From Streptomyces colonosanans (GTDB taxonomy: Bacteria > Actinomycetota > Actinomycetes > Streptomycetales > Streptomycetaceae): a stretch of 61,372 nucleotides of DNA. The stretch spans positions 1-61,372 of the forward strand of contig NZ_MLYP01000082.1 in NCBI RefSeq assembly GCF_001866645.1. Reading direction: 5' to 3'. The translations under genes and the position numbers were made by a program. Positions 43,827 to 52,800 of this stretch are shown one piece after another (the first letter of the stretch is position 1; the number at the start of each line of letters is the position of its first letter). The notes under the pieces are model-generated. The model was not told the origin of the DNA, did no database searches, and worked only from the letters and a program-made list of their open reading frames with translations.

Positions 43827-45764
43827 ATGCGAATCGACGTGCTCGGTGTGGTGCGTGCCCTCCGCGACGACGGCAGCCCGGTTGACCTGGGCGGACCCCG
43901 CCATCGTGAGGTACTCGCCCGGCTCGTCGCCGCCGAGGGACGGATGGTCACCACCGACACCCTCGTCGATGACCTGTGGACCGTTCCGCCTGCCCGCGCC
44001 GTGGGTGCTTTGCGTACCTTCGTCGCCGCGCTGCGCCGTGCCCTCGAACCCGACCGGCCGCCCCGCAATCCGCCGCGCGTCATCGTCACCGAAGGTCCCG
44101 GCTACGCGCTGCGCCTGCCGCGCGAGGACGTGGACGTCCATCGGTTCCAGGACACCCTGGCCCGAGCCCGCCGCAACCCCGCCGCGGTGACCGACCTCGG
44201 CGCGGCACTCGCGGCCTGGCGAGGACCCGCCTACGCCGATGTGACCGGCTCCGCATGGGCGCAGCGCGAGCGGAACCGGCTGGAGGAATTGAGGTTGGAG
44301 GGGGTGGAACTGCGCGCCCGGATCCTTCTCGACTCCGGAGAAGGGGCCGATCTCGTTGCCGAACTGGGTGCCCATGTCGCCGAACACCCGTGGCGCGAGC
44401 CGGCCTGGGAGCTGCTTGCCCGCGCGCTGTACCGCACGGGCCGCCAGGCCGACGCGCTTGCCACCCTCCGCCGTGCCCGCGCGATGCTCGTCGACCAACT
44501 CGGACTCGACCCCGGTGGCGACCTTCAGCGCTTGGAGACGGACATCCTCAACGGGTCCGCGCCCCCCGAAGGAGCACGTACGGCGTGGACCGGCCCTGGT
44601 GTCCGGCTCGGCCCGCGCACCACCGTGGATCTGGCCCGCACCCTCGCACTGGCGGGTGGCGACGCCCTCGTCCGCTCGCGGCGCGACCGCCTCGCCGCCA
44701 TCCAGGCGGCGGAACGCACGGGAAACCTCTCCCTGACCGCCCGGATCATCGGCGCCTACGACGTGCCCGCCCTCTGGAGCCGGGCCGACGACCCCGAGCA
44801 GTCCCGCGCCGTCGTCGCGGCTGCCGAGCGCACGCTCACCGGGCTCGGCCCAGACGGCCCTGCCGACCTGCGCGCCCGCCTCCTGTCCACGGTCGCCGTC
44901 GAGAGCCGCAGCGCCGATCTGTCCGGGACCGAGCTGAAGCACGCGCAGCAGGCGGCGCGTCAGGCCGAGGAGCTGGCACGGGACCTGGCCGATCCCGCCC
45001 TGCTGGCCTTCGCCCTCAACGGAGTGTTCCTTCAGTCCTTCACCCGCCCCGGGCTCGCGGCGGCACGGAACCGGATCGGCGCCGAGATCCTCGACCTGGC
45101 CACCCTGCACGACCTGCCGAACTTCGCCGTACTCGGCCGACTCGTCCGCCTGCAATCCGCCTCGGCCCTCGGCGACCTCGACGCCGCGACCTCGCACGCC
45201 AACGCGGCCGACCAGCTCGCCGCCATCACCGAGGCGCCCCTCGTCCCCGTCCTCACCGGGTGGTTCAGGGCCCGGGCCACGGCCGCCCGCAGCACCGAAC
45301 CCGGCGGACCGACCGCCGCCACGGCAGCAGCGCACTACCGCGCTGCCGAGGACGCCCTCCGGACGGCCGGAATGCCGGGACTGCACCGCGGCCTGTTCCC
45401 GCTCGCCCTACTGGGACTGCGCCTGCTGCACGACCGGCCCGCGCCCACCGACCCGCACCTCGACTGGGGCCCGTACAGGCCCTGGACTCGCCCACTCGTG
45501 CTGCTCGCCCAGGACCGGGTCGAGCAGGCCCGTACCGCCCTCGCTGCGGTGCCCGAACCACCGCGTGACCACATGCAGGAGGCTATGTGGTGCCTGACCG
45601 CCCGCGCCGCCGTACGCCTCGACGAGCGCGGAATCGCCGCGCACGCTGAAGCTGCCCTGCGTGATGCCTGTGCAGAACACGCCGGCGCCGCTAGCGGAAT
45701 GCTGACCCTGGGCCCGGTGGCGCGGTACCTGGCAGAGGCGGAGGCATGCGCCGGAGCAGGGTAA
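43827..45764 (+). CDS. BTAD-domain (SARP/AfsR-type) transcriptional regulator
   Basis: 645 residues. The N-terminal OmpR-like winged helix (residues 1-95: MRIDVLGVVRAL, GGPRHREVLARLVAAEGR, VPPARAVGALRTFVAALRRA) is followed by the bacterial transcriptional activation domain (about 100-245: FQDTLARARRNPAAVTDLGA, ERNRLEELRLEGVELRARIL, LLARALYRTGRQADALATLR). Then comes a 390-residue helical TPR-like part without an NB-ARC P-loop, so it is an AfsR/SARP relative lacking the ATPase. Cargo of the transposon; divergent from the hydrolase gene, its likely target. Effector unknown. Confidence 0.85.
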   Translation: MRIDVLGVVRALRDDGSPVDLGGPRHREVLARLVAAEGRMVTTDTLVDDLWTVPPARAVGALRTFVAALRRALEPDRPPRNPPRVIVTEGPGYALRLPREDVDVHRFQDTLARARRNPAAVTDLGAALAAWRGPAYADVTGSAWAQRERNRLEELRLEGVELRARILLDSGEGADLVAELGAHVAEHPWREPAWELLARALYRTGRQADALATLRRARAMLVDQLGLDPGGDLQRLETDILNGSAPPEGARTAWTGPGVRLGPRTTVDLARTLALAGGDALVRSRRDRLAAIQAAERTGNLSLTARIIGAYDVPALWSRADDPEQSRAVVAAAERTLTGLGPDGPADLRARLLSTVAVESRSADLSGTELKHAQQAARQAEELARDLADPALLAFALNGVFLQSFTRPGLAAARNRIGAEILDLATLHDLPNFAVLGRLVRLQSASALGDLDAATSHANAADQLAAITEAPLVPVLTGWFRARATAARSTEPGGPTAATAAAHYRAAEDALRTAGMPGLHRGLFPLALLGLRLLHDRPAPTDPHLDWGPYRPWTRPLVLLAQDRVEQARTALAAVPEPPRDHMQEAMWCLTARAAVRLDERGIAAHAEAALRDACAEHAGAASGMLTLGPVARYLAEAEACAGAG

Positions 45765-46168
45765 GCGACCGCAATCCGCGAACGCCGAGCCTGTCCGCGC
45801 TCACCCCACGGCCCCGGCGGAATCAGGTCGCCATGACGTTCAGGGGCATCCGTCGCCGACGCCAGGCAGTCGGCGACGGTCTCGACGCCAAGCGTGGTGA
45901 TCCACTGCCCGTAGGCGTTCACGCAGGGCGCTGTGGCAATCTAGGCGACAGCCCTGGTGGTGGTCGCTGCTGTCAACCGCATCGTGGGGGCCAGCGGGCC
46001 GTCTGTAACGGCTTGGTGACAAGCGTGACGCTCGGCGATTCGCATAAATGACCAGTTGCGAGAGTTCTGAGAACGACCCGGGGTCGATCACGTTTCCCCA
46101 GGTCGGCGTTCGCAGAAGTCCTCTCAAAACCCGCACGTTGTGCGAGACTGTTCTGACAGACTGCCCGG
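45765..46168. other. Region between regulator and resolvase; candidate res site
   Basis: 404 bp without a gene. Just ahead of the resolvase start, gttctgagaac (palindrome near 46056-46066) and gttctgacagac (near 46150-46162) resemble each other, with gcgagag and gcgagac before them. Tn3 resolvases bind inverted subsites of a res region directly upstream of tnpR, so 46040-46168 is the best candidate. Confidence 0.5.
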
Positions 46169-47320
46169 GTGGATCTGACGCCCGATCAAGCTGCAAGCGC
46201 GGTAGAACGAAACGACTGTCCGAAGTGTGAGGCCCCGGCCGGAAGCCCGTGCCGCACCCGCGGCGGGAAAGCCGCCACGAAATACCACACCGCCCGCTTC
46301 ATCCTCATCCCCGCACTGCGGGAGGAACTCGACGTCCTCGTCCCCGAGGACCGCGGACCCGGGCGGCCGTGGAAGCCAGGGCCGCCCGTCGAGCAGGCGC
46401 CGGCGGCACCGGTCGCGAAGCCGATCCGGATCGGGTACGCGCGCTGCTCGACCGCACAGCAGGAACTCGCCAGCCAGCTCGCCGCCCTCGAACCCGTCTG
46501 CAAGCGCATCTTCTCCGAGAAGATCTCGACCCGCGTCAAGGTCCGTCCCGAACTGGAGAAGGCGCTCAAGCTTGCGTACGACATCAAGGAGGCCGCCCCC
46601 GACCAGGAGGTCATCCTCACCGTCCACGAGCTCAAGCGACTCGCTCGCAACGCCGCGGAGCTGATGACGCTGTCCGCCCAGCTCCAGACTGCCGGCGTCC
46701 AGCTCGAACTCCTCACCGGCCCGCTCACCGGCATCTACGACCCCAACGGCATGGGTGCGATGTTCTTCGCCGTCTTGGCCGTCGCCGCCCAGCTCGACCG
46801 CAACTACATCCGGGAGAAGACCCTGGAGGGCCAGATGACCGCCGCGGCGAAGGGCAACCACGGCGGACGGCCGAAGGTTATCGACGACGACATGCTCACC
46901 TTCGCCATCGCGTTGAAGAACAAGGGCGTCCCCGTCCCGCAGATCGCGAAGAAGCTCACGATCAAGACCGGCAAGAACGCGGGCAAGCCCCCGTCCGTCG
47001 CCTCGCTGTACCGGGCGCTCGCCGAGGCCGAAGACGCCGCCGGGTCCGACGATGCACAAGTCATCGGCCCCCGCCGTCCGGTCCATGCCTGCATCACCGG
47101 GCCCGGCAGCGGCACCGACCCGGCGCTGATGGAACGGCTCACCGCGCAGGTCCTCAACGGCGACACCGTGCTGGACGACCTGGCCTGCCGGGCCGAAGGC
47201 GGCTCCGACGACCTGGGGGCCCAGCTGCTCGCGCAGGCCCGGAACGGCGACCGGTGGGGGAAGCACAGCAAGATCAATCTCACCGGGATTTCCTGTACCT
47301 CGACTACTCACACCCGGTGA
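46169..47320 (+). CDS. tnpR: Serine recombinase/resolvase with zinc-binding N-terminus
   Basis: 383 residues, GTG start. An unusual N-terminal 90-residue extension carries a zinc motif (CPKCEAPAGSPCRTRGGK). The resolvase catalytic domain follows: RIGYARCSTAQQELASQLAA with the nucleophilic serine in ARCS, then LTVHELKRLARNAAELMTL and LTGPLTGIYDPNGMGAMFF. An HTH lies near DDDMLTFAIALKNKGVPVPQ. The C-terminus (INLTGISCTSTTHTR) is encoded by the transposon end and the stop at 47318-47320 lies in the target gene, so the last residues depend on where the transposon lands. Confidence 0.88.
   Translation: MDLTPDQAASAVERNDCPKCEAPAGSPCRTRGGKAATKYHTARFILIPALREELDVLVPEDRGPGRPWKPGPPVEQAPAAPVAKPIRIGYARCSTAQQELASQLAALEPVCKRIFSEKISTRVKVRPELEKALKLAYDIKEAAPDQEVILTVHELKRLARNAAELMTLSAQLQTAGVQLELLTGPLTGIYDPNGMGAMFFAVLAVAAQLDRNYIREKTLEGQMTAAAKGNHGGRPKVIDDDMLTFAIALKNKGVPVPQIAKKLTIKTGKNAGKPPSVASLYRALAEAEDAAGSDDAQVIGPRRPVHACITGPGSGTDPALMERLTAQVLNGDTVLDDLACRAEGGSDDLGAQLLAQARNGDRWGKHSKINLTGISCTSTTHTR
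47272..47307. repeat. Right terminal inverted repeat of Tn3-family transposon
   Basis: 36 bp beginning gatcaatctcaccgggattt and ending ctac at 47307; inverted partner of 39431-39466 (34/36). Outer bases tcaca. Confidence 0.88.
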
Positions 47321-49356
47321 CCGTCGGGATGTGCCCGAGGCCGCCCAGGGTGTCGAACGCCTCGTCCTGGTCGTCCCGGTCCCCGGTACAGCAGCCGATG
47401 CGCTCCAGACGCTCGATCACCTGACGGCAGTGCGACTCGCCGAACCGGACGCCCTCGGCCAGGAGCAGCCCGGCCAGCAGAGAGCGCGAGTGGCCGCCCG
47501 CCGTCCCCGAGGACAGACGCTCCGCGAGCAGGTCGGGGGCACAATCGGGCCGACTCGCCCACAGGCACATCACGAACAGCGGAAGTGTGTGGTCGTCGCT
47601 CTGGAACACCCGCCAGAACCACGACTCCGCATTCGGGAAGTCGGCCCGGATCTCGTCGGCGTACACCTCGGCGGCGAAGTACTCGGCGAAGGAGTGGTGC
47701 AGGAACCGGAATCCGTCCTCCGCGTTGACGAGCAGCCCTGTGCCGACGAGGACATCGGGAAGACCCTCTTCCCAGTCGGGCAGTTCGTGCAGGCACGCCG
47801 GGCCCGTCACCCGTACCCAGTCCGCGGCGGCTTCGAGGAGGGGCCCTTCGTGCTCCAGCCGATGGCGGCCCAGCGCCCGGAGCAGGGCGCGCTTGTTTCG
47901 TTCGAGCCACAGATACAGCTCCAGGCGGTCCGGATCGTCCTGGAGACGGCGGCGCAGCGCGCTCTGTCTGCCGCCCGACGTTCCGGGGGAGAGCAGGCGA
48001 GCGAAGAAACGCTCGTAGAGGCTGACGCGGTGGGTGGGCAGCGGGCGGCCGGGGCTCACCGTCGCGTTCACCGCGGCGATCGTGGCCAGCAGCGGATTGC
48101 GCACGAGCTCGTGCAGGCGACTGTCCTCGGTCTCGTCGAGGAACCGGTCCGCGGCGGCCCGTGCCTGCTCGTCGGCATCGAACTGCGCGGCGAACCACCT
48201 GTCGGCGAACTCTCGCAGTTCCTCGGGACCGAACGGCTCCAGTGTGTGCTCGCCGAGCACTGCGGTGCGCAGCGGCGACAGCTCGGCGTCCGGGAGCGGT
48301 CGGCTGGTGATGACGAAGCGGTAGTCACTGTCGGCGCGCGCGTGCTGTGCGATCGCCTTGACGACGGTCCGACGTGCGTCGGCGTCGGTGATCTCGTCCA
48401 GGCCGTCCAGGAGGACCAGCCACCGGGCGCCCTGCACCCTGGACCGGAACAGCCAGGAAGCGGGGTCCGCGACCATGCTCAGCCGCATGGTGCGACGTAC
48501 GGCCTGCTCCAGCGCCGCGCTCCAGGAGTCGGACTCGCTGACGAGTGCGTGCGCCGCGATCCGTACCGGCAGCACCGGTTCGGCGAGCGGTGCCGACAGG
48601 CTGGCCTCCTGACGCAGCCATATGCGTGCCAGAGTCCATGCCAGATGGCTCGTCAGCGTTGACTTTCCGGCGCCGGGTTCGCCGGTGATCAGCAGGTGCT
48701 CGTGGCGGGCGAGCGCGTCCTGGACCGGCAGCCTGGCATCGGCGCGCAGTGGTCCGGTGCCCTGAGCCGGCTCGTTGCGCGCCTCGTCGCCTCGTCGCCT
48801 CGTCGCCTCGTCGCCTCGTCGCCTCGTCGCCTCGTCGCCTCGTCGCCTCGTCGCCCCGGCGCGCCGGCGGCTCCGCCGTGGCTTCGCTCTGCACCCGCAC
48901 CCGCTGCCGTACGTAGACGGCCGAAAGCGGCGGCTCCGCCACGCCCAGCATGTCGTACGGCAGTCGTTCCACCGCTCGCGCCTGTGCCTCCAGGAGGGTC
49001 TTCAACGACAGGCTTGGCTGCGGGAGTTCGGACCATGAGGTCAGCTGAGGTGCGCGCGCCTCGCGGGCGGCGTCGGCGGCCAGGTCCATGGCCTCCTTGG
49101 CACGTACCCAGACCGGTTCGACCTCCGCGGGCTCGCGGCCCAGCGCGACCGCGTACGACTTGACCTGCCGCAACGGGAAGAGCCGAGCAGCGGTGCTGAT
49201 GCCGTACACCACGTTCTTGTAGGCGAGTTCGGCCCGCACGACCGCGTTGTGGGTCGGGTACCCCGCCTCCTCGATCGCCTGGTCGAACCAGTCCGCCAGC
49301 TCCTCCAGCTCCGAATGGCGTTGCCGGTCGTCCTTCGGTGGTCGTCCCCCGGCCAT
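47304..49356 (-). pseudogene. N-terminal half of interrupted NACHT/STAND NTPase gene
   Basis: From the ATG at 49354-49356 (gggggag upstream): a HTH-like domain (residues 1-75, RHSELEELADWFDQAIEEAG, YKNVVYGISTAARLFPLRQV), a linker, then the frame is lost inside nine copies of an 8-bp repeat at 48781-48852. In the next frame the NACHT domain reads on: P-loop HEHLLITGEPGAGKSTLTSH, Walker B LVLLDGLDEITDADARR, LHHSFAEYFAAE, and stops at TAG inside the transposon end (47304). The intact protein would be a HTH-NACHT-HEAT regulator or immune sensor. Ten copies, or seven, of the repeat would restore the frame. Confidence 0.82.
48781..48852. repeat. Nine perfect 8-bp tandem repeats inside coding sequence
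   Basis: The unit gcctcgtc occurs nine times without a mismatch (72 bp), encoding RRGDEATR-type octapeptides per three units on the minus strand. As 8 is not a multiple of 3, each gain or loss of a unit changes the reading frame, the structure of a slipped-strand phase switch. Position: between the HTH-like and NACHT parts. Confidence 0.9.
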
Positions 49357-49378
49357 GACTCCCCCTTGCCGACGATCT

Positions 49379-49415
49379 GAGTTTCCCGGAGTTTCCACAG
49401 CGTAGAGGGAAACTC
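49379..49415 (-). promoter_or_regulatory. Inverted repeat upstream of NACHT gene
   Basis: gagtttccc (49379-49387) and gggaaactc (49407-49415) form an inverted pair, with a third related copy ggagtttcc at 49388-49396. It lies 23-59 bp upstream of the NACHT gene start and between it and the divergent small gene, so it is a likely operator, perhaps for the protein's own HTH. Confidence 0.55.
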
Positions 49416-49476
49416 CCGTCGTCTCCCAGAGTTGGAGGCATCCTCAACACCGCCCGGATCGCTGGGAGTTGACCCC

Positions 49477-49731
49477 ATGCCGTCGATCATCACCGCCGAC
49501 CCCGTCCTCGCGCTCGTCCTCGTGTCGGTGAGTGCCTTCGCCACCCTCGCCCGCGCCTGGATCGCCCACCGCACCGCCGTACGCAGGGAGCAGGAGCACA
49601 CCGAGCGGACCCGGATCGCAGTCGGTGGCTCGGCGAGCGAGCACCGTGCCGCGGTGGTACGTGCCTGCGCCGAACTCGAAGCGGCGGCACAGCCACGGCC
49701 GGTGGGACGGCGCAAGCCCCGCAGCCCGTAA
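49477..49731 (+). CDS. Small membrane-anchored protein of unknown function
   Basis: 84 residues. An N-terminal hydrophobic segment (about residues 9-28: PVLALVLVSVSAFATLARAW) is followed by a charged helix (RREQEHTERTRIAVGG) and a basic tail. Divergent from the NACHT gene and sharing its control region. A second candidate start at 49432 is less protein-like. No family recognised. Confidence 0.6.
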   Translation: MPSIITADPVLALVLVSVSAFATLARAWIAHRTAVRREQEHTERTRIAVGGSASEHRAAVVRACAELEAAAQPRPVGRRKPRSP

Positions 49732-49769
49732 GGACCGGGGGCCCGTCCGCCGGGCCCCGCGGATGCCGA

Positions 49770-49808
49770 AGGGCCCGGTCCCGGGAAGAATCCCCGGGAC
49801 CGGGCCCT
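49770..49808. terminator. Bidirectional terminator
   Basis: agggcccggtcccggg (49770-49785) pairs perfectly with 49793-49808, loop of 7 nt, between the small membrane gene and the convergent Kgd gene. Confidence 0.88.
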
Positions 49809-49830
49809 GTCGTCAGGTGGGCTCAGAGGC

Positions 49831-52800
49831 TCACGCCTCGAACACCTCTCGCACCAGCTGCTCCTGCTCCGCCTGGTGCCGCTTCGCGGAACCGACGGCC
49901 GGGGAGGAGCCGTGCGGGCGGGAGATGCGGCGCAGGCGCTCGCCCGGCGGGATGTCCGCGCCGACCGCCAGGTCCAGGTGGTCGATGAGGTTCAGGGCGA
50001 TGAACGGCCATGCGCCCTGGTTCGCCGGCTCCTCCTGGGCCCACAGGTACTTCTCGGCGTTCGGGTACTTCTTGATCTCCTCCTGGAGCTCGGCACCCGG
50101 CAGCGGGTACAGGCGCTCGAGGCGGATGATCGCCGTGTCCGTCACGCCGCGCTTGCGGCGCTCCGCGTCGAGGTCGTAGTAGACCTTGCCGGCCGTGAAG
50201 ACGACCTTGCGGACCGCGGCCGGGTCCACCGAGGCGTCGCCGATGACCGGGCGGAACTGGCCCGTCGTGAACTCCTCCGCCTTGGACGCGGCGGCCTTGA
50301 GGCGCAGCATCGACTTCGGCGTGAAGACCACCAGCGGCTTGTGGTGCGGGTTGTGCGACTGCCACCGCAGGAGGTGGAAGTAGTTTGACGGCGAGGTGGG
50401 CATGGCCACCGTCATGTTGTTCTGGGCGCACAGCTGCAGGAACCGCTCCGGGCGGGCCGAGGAGTGGTCCGGGCCCTGGCCCTCGTAGCCGTGCGGGAGC
50501 AGGAGCGTGACGCCGGACGTCTGGCCCCACTTCTGCTCCGCCGACGAGATGAACTCGTCCACGACGGTCTGCGCGCCGTTGACGAAGTCGCCGAACTGGG
50601 CCTCCCACATCACCAGCGCGTTCGGGCGGGCCAGCGAGTAGCCGTACTCGAAGCCCATCGCCGCGTACTCGGACAGCATGGAGTCGTAGACGTTGTAACG
50701 CGCCTGGTCCTCGGACAGGTACTGCAGCGGCGTGAAGTCCTCGCCCGTCTTGCGGTCGATGAGGACCGCGTGACGCTGGCCGAACGTGCCGCGGCGCGAG
50801 TCCTGGCCCGACAGGCGGACCGGGACGCCCTCGAGCAGCAGCGAACCGATCGCGAGGGTCTCGCCCATGCCCCAGTCGATCGTGCCGTCCTCGACCATCG
50901 CCGCCCGGCGCTGCAGCTGGGGCAGCAGACGCGGGTGGACGGTGATCTGGTCGGGGATGTTGACCTGGGACTCGGCGATCCGCTTGACGACCTCGGCGGA
51001 GACGGCCGTGTCGACCGCCACCGGGAAGCCGTCCTGCGGGTACTGCGCGGCGGCCTCGGCCGGCTGCGACGTGGCCTCGCGGACCTCGGTGAAGACCTTC
51101 TCCAGCTGGCCCTGGTAGTCCTGCAGGGCCTGCTCGGCCTCCTCCAGGGTGATGTCGCCCCGGCCGATCAGCGACTCGGTGTACAACTTGCGCACCGAGC
51201 GCTTCTTGTCGATCAGGTCGTACATCAGCGGCTGGGTGAAGGCCGGGTTGTCCGACTCGTTGTGACCGCGGCGGCGGTAGCAGATGAGGTCGATCACCAC
51301 GTCCTTGTTGAACGCCTGGCGGAACTCGAAGGCCAGATGCGCGACGCGCACGACCGCCTCCGGGTCGTCGCCGTTCACGTGGAAGATCGGGGCCTCGATC
51401 ATGCGGGCCACGTCCGTGGCGTACATCGAGGAGCGGGACGCCTCCGGGGCAGCGGTGAAGCCGACCTGGTTGTTGATGACGATGTGGACCGTGCCGCCGG
51501 TGCGGTAGCCGCGCAGCTGCGACATGTTCAGGGTCTCGGCCACCACGCCCTGGCCCGCGAAGGCCGCGTCGCCGTGGATCGCGACCGGCATGACCGTGAA
51601 GTCCGTGCCGCCCTTGTTGATGACGTCCTGCTTGGCGCGGGAGACACCCTCGAGGACCGGGTCCACCGCCTCCAGGTGCGACGGGTTCGCGACCAGGGAG
51701 ACCTTGATCTGCTCGCCGTCCAGGCCGGTGAAGGTGCCGTCGGCGCCCAGGTGGTACTTCACGTCGCCGGAGCCGTGCATCGACTTCGGGTCGAGGTTGC
51801 CCTCGAACTCACGGAAGATCTGCGCGTACGACTTGCCGACGATGTTCGCGAGCACGTTCAGGCGGCCGCGGTGGGCCATGCCGACGACGACCTCGTCCAG
51901 GCGCGACTCGGCAGCGCTGTCGATCACCGCGTCGAGCAGCGGGATGACCGACTCGCCGCCCTCCAGGGAGAAGCGCTTCTGGCCGACGTACTTCGTCTGC
52001 AGGAAGGTCTCGAAGGCCTCCGCCGCGTTCAGGCGGCGCAGGATGCGCAGCTGCTCCTCGCGCTCCGGCTTGGAGTGCGGGCGCTCCACACGGTCCTGGA
52101 TCCACTTGCGCTGCTTGGGGTCCTGGATGTGCATGTACTCGATGCCGGTGGTGCGGCAGTACGAGTCGCGCAGCACGCCGAGGATGTCGCGCAGCTTCAT
52201 CATCGACTTGCCGGCGAAGCCGCCGACCGCGAACTCGCGCTCCAGGTCCCACAGGGTGAGGCCGTGCTCGACGATGTCCAGGTCGGGGTGCTTGCGCTGG
52301 CGGTACTCCAGCGGGTCGGTGTCGGCCATGACGTGGCCGCGGACCCGGTAGGAGTGGATCAGCTCGAAGACGCGGGCCGCCTTGGTGACGTCGTCGTCGT
52401 GCGAGGTGTCGATGTCCCTGAGCCAGCGGACGGGCTCGTACGGGATGCGCAGGGCCTTGAAGATCTCGTCGTAGAAGCCCTTCTCGCCGAGGAGGAGGTT
52501 CGCGACGACGCGCAGGAACTCGCCGGAGGCGGCGCCCTGGATCACCCGGTGGTCGTAGGTCGACGTGAGCGTCATGACCTTCGAGACGCCGAGCTTGTTC
52601 AGGGTGTCCTGGGAGGTGCCCTGGAATTCCGCCGGGTAGTCCATCGAGCCGACGCCCATGATCACCGACTGGCCGGGCATCAGACGCGGCACGGAGTGGA
52701 CCGTGCCGAGGCCGCCGGGGTTGGTGAGGGAGACCGTCACACCGGTGAAGTCGTCCATCGTCAGCTTGCCGTCGCGGGCGCGGCGGACGATGTCCTCGTA

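Larger units (their letters stand above)
36700..47307. mobile_element. Composite insertion splitting the NACHT gene
   Basis: About 10.6 kb between the two halves of the NACHT gene: a recombinase-trio element (about 36.7-39.4 kb, minus strand) directly abutting a Tn3-family transposon (39431-47307). The right border is exact, being the end of the transposon's inverted repeat; the left border is uncertain within about 36690-36720. The flanks of the transposon do not share a 5-bp duplication (cgctt left, tcaca right), so the present structure arose by more than one event. Confidence 0.75.
39431..47307. mobile_element. Tn3-family transposon with dehalogenase-like hydrolase and BTAD regulator
   Basis: 7.9 kb bounded by 36-bp inverted repeats. 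It contains a frameshifted Tn3 transposase, two cargo genes (alpha/beta hydrolase, BTAD regulator) in between, a probable resolution site and a serine resolvase. The transposase being broken, the copy could move only if helped in trans. The right end sits exactly in the reading frame of the NACHT gene. Confidence 0.85.

Noticed and set aside
48781..48852. CRISPR-like array
   Set aside because: The units are 8 bp and contiguous with no spacers, so this is a simple tandem repeat.
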